Source of the DNA: an uncultured Cohaesibacter sp.
GTDB lineage: Bacteria; Pseudomonadota; Alphaproteobacteria; Rhizobiales; Cohaesibacteraceae
Length of the DNA: 64,000 bases
Direction of reading: 5' to 3'
Assembly (NCBI RefSeq): GCF_963667045.1
Contig: NZ_OY762934.1
Span: 2,287,501-2,351,500 of the forward strand
Below the pieces are notes generated by a model, which was given only the letters and a program-made list of their open reading frames with translations, had not been told where the DNA came from and ran no database searches. This document shows, one piece after another, positions 60,895-64,000 of this stretch (positions are counted from its first letter, which is position 1; every line of letters starts with the position of its first letter). A program made the position numbers and the translations under genes.

Positions 60895-61699
60895 CGCAAT
60901 ACTCCATCCTTGATAGGTATAGAGGTATTGCAACTGCCGCCTCTCGTCACTAGAAAAGGCGACCTCCAGTACAGCTTTCAAACAGTGCGGGAAAAGAAAT
61001 ATAAATCGCAAGTACGCGCTTTTAGTAGAATTATGTCTAAAAGTGGCTGCATTTTTCTGATTTATTTTATTCAAGCGCCTTAATGCACTCGATTTACTAG
61101 ACATTTATGCCTGAGACTGTACACAATCAAGCCTTCACATGGCCGGATGGTTAACGACTGTTTACACTTATATTACACACAATCCAATAACACCATTGAA
61201 ACAATAGCTTTTCAAATTTTATGCTTTGGATAAATTTTCACAGGGAAAGTACATACTCCAAAGAATATGGCATTGATATTTTTACATAGTACATCTATCG
61301 CAACAAACCATTCAATTTTTTGCATATTACATGCCCGCTTTGACGGATCTGGAAACAGAACAGACCTTCATAAAGGACATCCGGAGACAAAACCGGAAAG
61401 GTCCAACAGCACGCCCTTGCATTAACCAAACGACGTGCAACAGGGTGATTGCCATGTGCCGACAGCTTGCATCAAGGCATGAGGAAAGGCTGCTTGGACA
61501 GGTCCCCATCCTTGGGCATCCAGATAGCAGAAAGCCGCCACAGGAAGCCCACAGAAGCCCCACAGAAGGCCTCCGTTTGAGACGCAAGGAAGAGCCGTAG
61601 CTAAGGAAACGGGACATGCGGTTTGCCAAATACACCAGAGCCCGCGTCAGGGCGGCACCTGGCGCGGGCTCTGCATGAATTGCAGCAGGGAGAGAGTGG
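60895..61699. other. Gene-free region upstream of rem
   Basis: About 800 bases. The part 61080-61330 is A+T-rich and is the likely rem promoter region, but no specific element was recognised. A frame at 61331-61600 has no ribosome site and no family features. The hairpin at 61637-61672 follows flgI. Confidence 0.55.
61637..61672 (-). terminator. Hairpin downstream of flgI
   Basis: AGAGCCCGCG and CGCGGGCTCT form a perfect ten-base stem around a 16-base loop, about 28 bases after the flgI stop codon. The minus-strand tail (GGTGTATTTGG) is only weakly T-rich, so it is a possible rather than certain terminator. Confidence 0.6.
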
Positions 61700-62812
61700 C
61701 TACTGAATAACCAACTCAGCCTGCAGGGCACCAACCGACTTGATCGTCTGGAGGATGGATATCACGCCCGATGGCCTGAGGCCAATGCGGTTGAGGCCAC
61801 TGACGATGGTCTGCAGGTCGGTGCCGCCAATGATCGACAGGGAGCCCCCATCCTGCGACGCGGTGATGTCTGTCTGCGGTAGGACGACCGTCTGTCCGCC
61901 TCGCGAGAAGGGCTGTGGCTGGCTGGCGACGGGATTCTCGGTGATCCGCACCACCATACTGCCGTAGGTGACGGCAACCGTCGAGATCTGCACATTGTTG
62001 CCGATGACCACCGTTCCCGTCCGTTCATCCACCACGACCTTGGCCGGGGTGTCGGGCTGGATCACCAGCCCCTCTATCTGGGCTATGAAACGGGTGGCAC
62101 TGACCCGTCCGGGCTTTTGCAGAACGACCGAGCGGAAGTCCCGCTCCTTGGCCAGCATCAGCCCGTAGCGATCCCGCGAGAAGGCGTTGATGGCGTCGGC
62201 GATCCGTACTGCGGTGTTGAAGTCCGGGTTGGAAAGCTGCAGCACGAAGGTAGGCAGATTGATGAAGTCGTCATCAAGTTCCCGTTCGACAATCGCCCCG
62301 TTGGGGATCATGCCCGAGGTGGCGATGCCTTCACTGAGAGACTGGGCCTGCCCCTGTTCGGAAAAGCCGGCAACGGCAAGTCCGCCCTGGGCGACAGCAT
62401 AGACCTTGCCATCTGATCCCATCAGCGGGGTTGCAATGAGAGTGCCGCCGGACAGGGAAGACGCGTCCCCCAGTGAGGAGACATTGATGTCGATCCGCGA
62501 CCCCTTCTTGATAAAGGCGGGAAAATTGGCCGTCACCACCACAGCGGCGACGTTGCGGGTGCGCAGGTTGGCATTGCGCACATTGACGCCCATGCTGTCG
62601 AGCATCGACTGCAGGGACTGCTCAGTGAACGGCGAGTTCCGCATGGTGTCGCCAGACCCCTTGAGGCCGACCACGAGGCCATAGCCGATGATCTGGTTGT
62701 CGCGCACCCCTTCAAGGGAGGTGACATCCTTGATGCGCACGGCAGCCGAGGCGTCCCAGACAAGCGCCAGCGACCAGAGCGCGGCGACAAGGCATTTGGT
62801 GAAAGTCTTCAT
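61700..62812 (-). CDS. flgI: Flagellar P-ring protein FlgI
   Basis: Periplasmic P-ring subunit, 370 residues, with a signal peptide (MKTFTKCLVAALWSLALVWD ASA). It shows VRIKDVTSLEGVRDNQIIGY, GLVVGLKGSGDTMRNSPFTE, TLIATPLMGSDGKVYAVAQG and the C-terminal LNRIGLRPSGVISILQTIKS followed by GALQAELVIQ. It starts one base after the flgA stop, in the rhizobial flgG-flgA-flgI order. Confidence 0.96.
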   Translation of the reverse strand: MKTFTKCLVAALWSLALVWDASAAVRIKDVTSLEGVRDNQIIGYGLVVGLKGSGDTMRNSPFTEQSLQSMLDSMGVNVRNANLRTRNVAAVVVTANFPAFIKKGSRIDINVSSLGDASSLSGGTLIATPLMGSDGKVYAVAQGGLAVAGFSEQGQAQSLSEGIATSGMIPNGAIVERELDDDFINLPTFVLQLSNPDFNTAVRIADAINAFSRDRYGLMLAKERDFRSVVLQKPGRVSATRFIAQIEGLVIQPDTPAKVVVDERTGTVVIGNNVQISTVAVTYGSMVVRITENPVASQPQPFSRGGQTVVLPQTDITASQDGGSLSIIGGTDLQTIVSGLNRIGLRPSGVISILQTIKSVGALQAELVIQ

Positions 62813-62813
62813 G

Positions 62814-63329
62814 TTATGGCCCTATCGAAATCGTACCATTCTCTTCAACGCGCCCGACGACGATCAGACCGGTGTCGACATTGCGGACCCGGATGATTTC
62901 GCCTGCAACCCCGTCTTCCAGCGGCTCGACATGGGCGATGATTTCCAGACCCCGGTCCTGAAAGACCAGCTGGGCGGGCTCGCCACGCTTGACGATTTCG
63001 CGGCGGCGAACGGCGGAGCGCTGGATCGGCATGCCCACGGGCAGGCGGCGGATGGCCTCCTTGCCCAGAATGTCATTGACATTGGGGACGACGGAGAAGC
63101 GATCAAAACTGGTGGCATTGAACTTGCGGCTTTCCAGCGCGGAAAGCGTGATCACATCCCCGGCCGCAATGGTGGCCCGTGGCACCGGCAGGGTCACCAC
63201 GGAACGGGTTGCAGCGCCAGCGATCTGGACAAGGGCAAGGGCCATCATCAGCGAGGCCCCGCACGTCAGGACAACGCGTGTCACAGGCCGCATCGTGGCG
63301 GTTTCCGCCTTTACAACCGCCTCAGTCAT
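62814..63329 (-). CDS. flgA: Flagellar P-ring assembly chaperone FlgA
   Basis: Periplasmic chaperone for P-ring assembly, 171 residues. A hydrophobic segment (VVLTCGASLMMALALVQIAG, about residues 19-38) acts as signal peptide or anchor. The SAF-like domain follows: TIAAGDVITLSALESRKFNA, ILGKEAIRRLPVGMPIQRSA and FQDRGLEIIAHVEPLEDGVA, ending GRVEENGTISIGP. It starts in the flgG stop (TAATG) and is followed by flgI. Confidence 0.9.
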   Translation of the reverse strand: MTEAVVKAETATMRPVTRVVLTCGASLMMALALVQIAGAATRSVVTLPVPRATIAAGDVITLSALESRKFNATSFDRFSVVPNVNDILGKEAIRRLPVGMPIQRSAVRRREIVKRGEPAQLVFQDRGLEIIAHVEPLEDGVAGEIIRVRNVDTGLIVVGRVEENGTISIGP

Positions 63330-64000
63330 TACCGGATCCCCTGTGTGACAACGCCGGCCATGTCATCGGCGGCCTTGATCACCTTGGAGTTCATTTCGTA
63401 GCCACGCTGGGCTGCGATCAGGGCTGTGATTTCCTTGACCGGATCAACGTTGGAATCTTCCAGATAGCCCTGACGGATGGAGCCGAAGCCAGTCTCGCCG
63501 GCATTGCCCTCCACCGCTTGTCCAGACGCTTCGGTCTCGGCAAACAGGTTGCCGCCCTTGGCTTCGAGACCGGCGTCATTGGCAAAGACGGCAAGCTGCA
63601 ACTGGCCCAGCAGCTGAGGGGCGGCCTGACCGTCGATGGTGGCATAGACCTGACCGTTTTCGTTGATCTGCACGTCGGTGGTATCATCGGGAATGGTGAT
63701 GGCCGGTTCCACCGGATAGCCATCCGATGTCACAAGGCGCCCTTCGCCGTTGGTGTTGAAGGAGCCCGCACGGGTATAGAAGGTCTCGCCGTCGGCGTTG
63801 CTGACCGTGAACCACCCCTTGCCGTCGATAGCCAGATCGAAGCTGTTGGAGGTATTGTTCAGGGTTCCCTGAGTGTGCAGGTTGCGGATGGCGGCGGTGC
63901 GGACGCCAAGACCAAGCTGCGCCCCTTCCGGGATCGGTGCCTCGCCGGTGCGGTTGGGCACACCCTGCACGCGTTCTGCCTGATAGAGCAGATCGGTGAA
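63329..64000 (-). CDS. flgG: Flagellar distal rod protein FlgG (5' end outside the window)
   Basis: Main distal rod subunit; 223 residues are visible, with the frame open to the right edge (FTDLLYQAERVQGVPNRTGE), where about 40 N-terminal residues must lie outside. It shows QLGLGVRTAAIRNLHTQGTL, FDLAIDGKGWFTVSNADGET, FYTRAGSFNTNGEGRLVTSD and the C-terminal LIAAQRGYEMNSKVIKAADD. These are standard FlgG motifs. It overlaps flgA by one base. Confidence 0.95.
   Translation of the reverse strand, partial: FTDLLYQAERVQGVPNRTGEAPIPEGAQLGLGVRTAAIRNLHTQGTLNNTSNSFDLAIDGKGWFTVSNADGETFYTRAGSFNTNGEGRLVTSDGYPVEPAITIPDDTTDVQINENGQVYATIDGQAAPQLLGQLQLAVFANDAGLEAKGGNLFAETEASGQAVEGNAGETGFGSIRQGYLEDSNVDPVKEITALIAAQRGYEMNSKVIKAADDMAGVVTQGIR

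Noticed and set aside
61331-61600. 89-codon plus-strand frame between rem and flgI
   Set aside because: Composition is Arg/Pro-rich without structure, there is no ribosome site, and it faces the terminator region of flgI.

Overview
The window looks like chromosomal DNA of a facultatively anaerobic, motile alphaproteobacterium of the Hyphomicrobiales (Rhizobiales). The 30.7-64 kb flagellar locus has the rhizobial signature (motB-motC-fliK, flaF-flbT, a Rem-type regulator, a short rhizobial flagellin). A marine Cohaesibacter-like genus would fit the fermentative gene content, but that is a guess from gene content only.

Layout. (1) 1-9.3 kb, all on the minus strand: an ECF sigma factor, three large flagellins, FliD, FliS, a small protein of a type often found next to ECF sigma genes, and the start of a flgD. 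FliD and FliS are unusual in rhizobia, and a second flgD lies at 58.8 kb, so this is probably the filament part of a second (lateral-type) flagellum. The three flagellins share an upstream element with ECF-promoter geometry, and a close variant precedes the sigma gene. fliD carries a run of ten C (coding strand) that throws its best start codon out of frame, a candidate phase-variation switch. Two flagellins share a perfectly identical 310-bp central tract. (2) 9.3-10.2 kb: a very A+T-rich gene-free block. (3) 10.2-30.6 kb: an anaerobic energy island. On the minus strand a very long pyruvate:ferredoxin oxidoreductase is translationally coupled to a fused NfnB-NfnA-type transhydrogenase. On the plus strand lie a Na+-pumping methylmalonyl-CoA-type decarboxylase (alpha, delta, biotin carrier, beta) and then an operon of split NfnA and NfnB, a two-subunit 2-oxoacid:ferredoxin oxidoreductase, and a third protein that looks like a PFOR C-terminal half with a dead thiamine site plus a cysteine-rich ferredoxin tail. 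FNR-type palindromes precede both oxidoreductase operons.

(4) 30.7-36.2 kb, minus strand: motA-fliM-coiled-coil protein-fliN-fliG-flhB-small gene. (5) 36.5-44.9 kb, plus strand: DUF1217-type protein, flgF, hypothetical, fliI, FlgJ-type rod-binding protein, two small proteins, flhA, fliR, FliJ-like. (6) 45.2-59.5 kb, plus strand: flagellin, fliF, fliH-like, motB, motC, fliK, lytic transglycosylase, flgE, flgK, flgL, flaF, flbT, flgD, fliQ. (7) 60.2-64 kb, minus strand: rem, then flgG (cut by the window)-flgA-flgI.

Together: regions 4-7 encode most of a complete rhizobial-type flagellum (export gate, switch, rod, hook, motor, filament, regulators). Region 1 adds an alternative filament with its own sigma factor. 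Region 3 would let the cell oxidise 2-oxoacids with ferredoxin, balance ferredoxin/NADH/NADPH by Nfn-type enzymes and gain a sodium gradient from decarboxylation under low oxygen. No tRNA, rRNA, CRISPR array, transposase or integrase was recognised.
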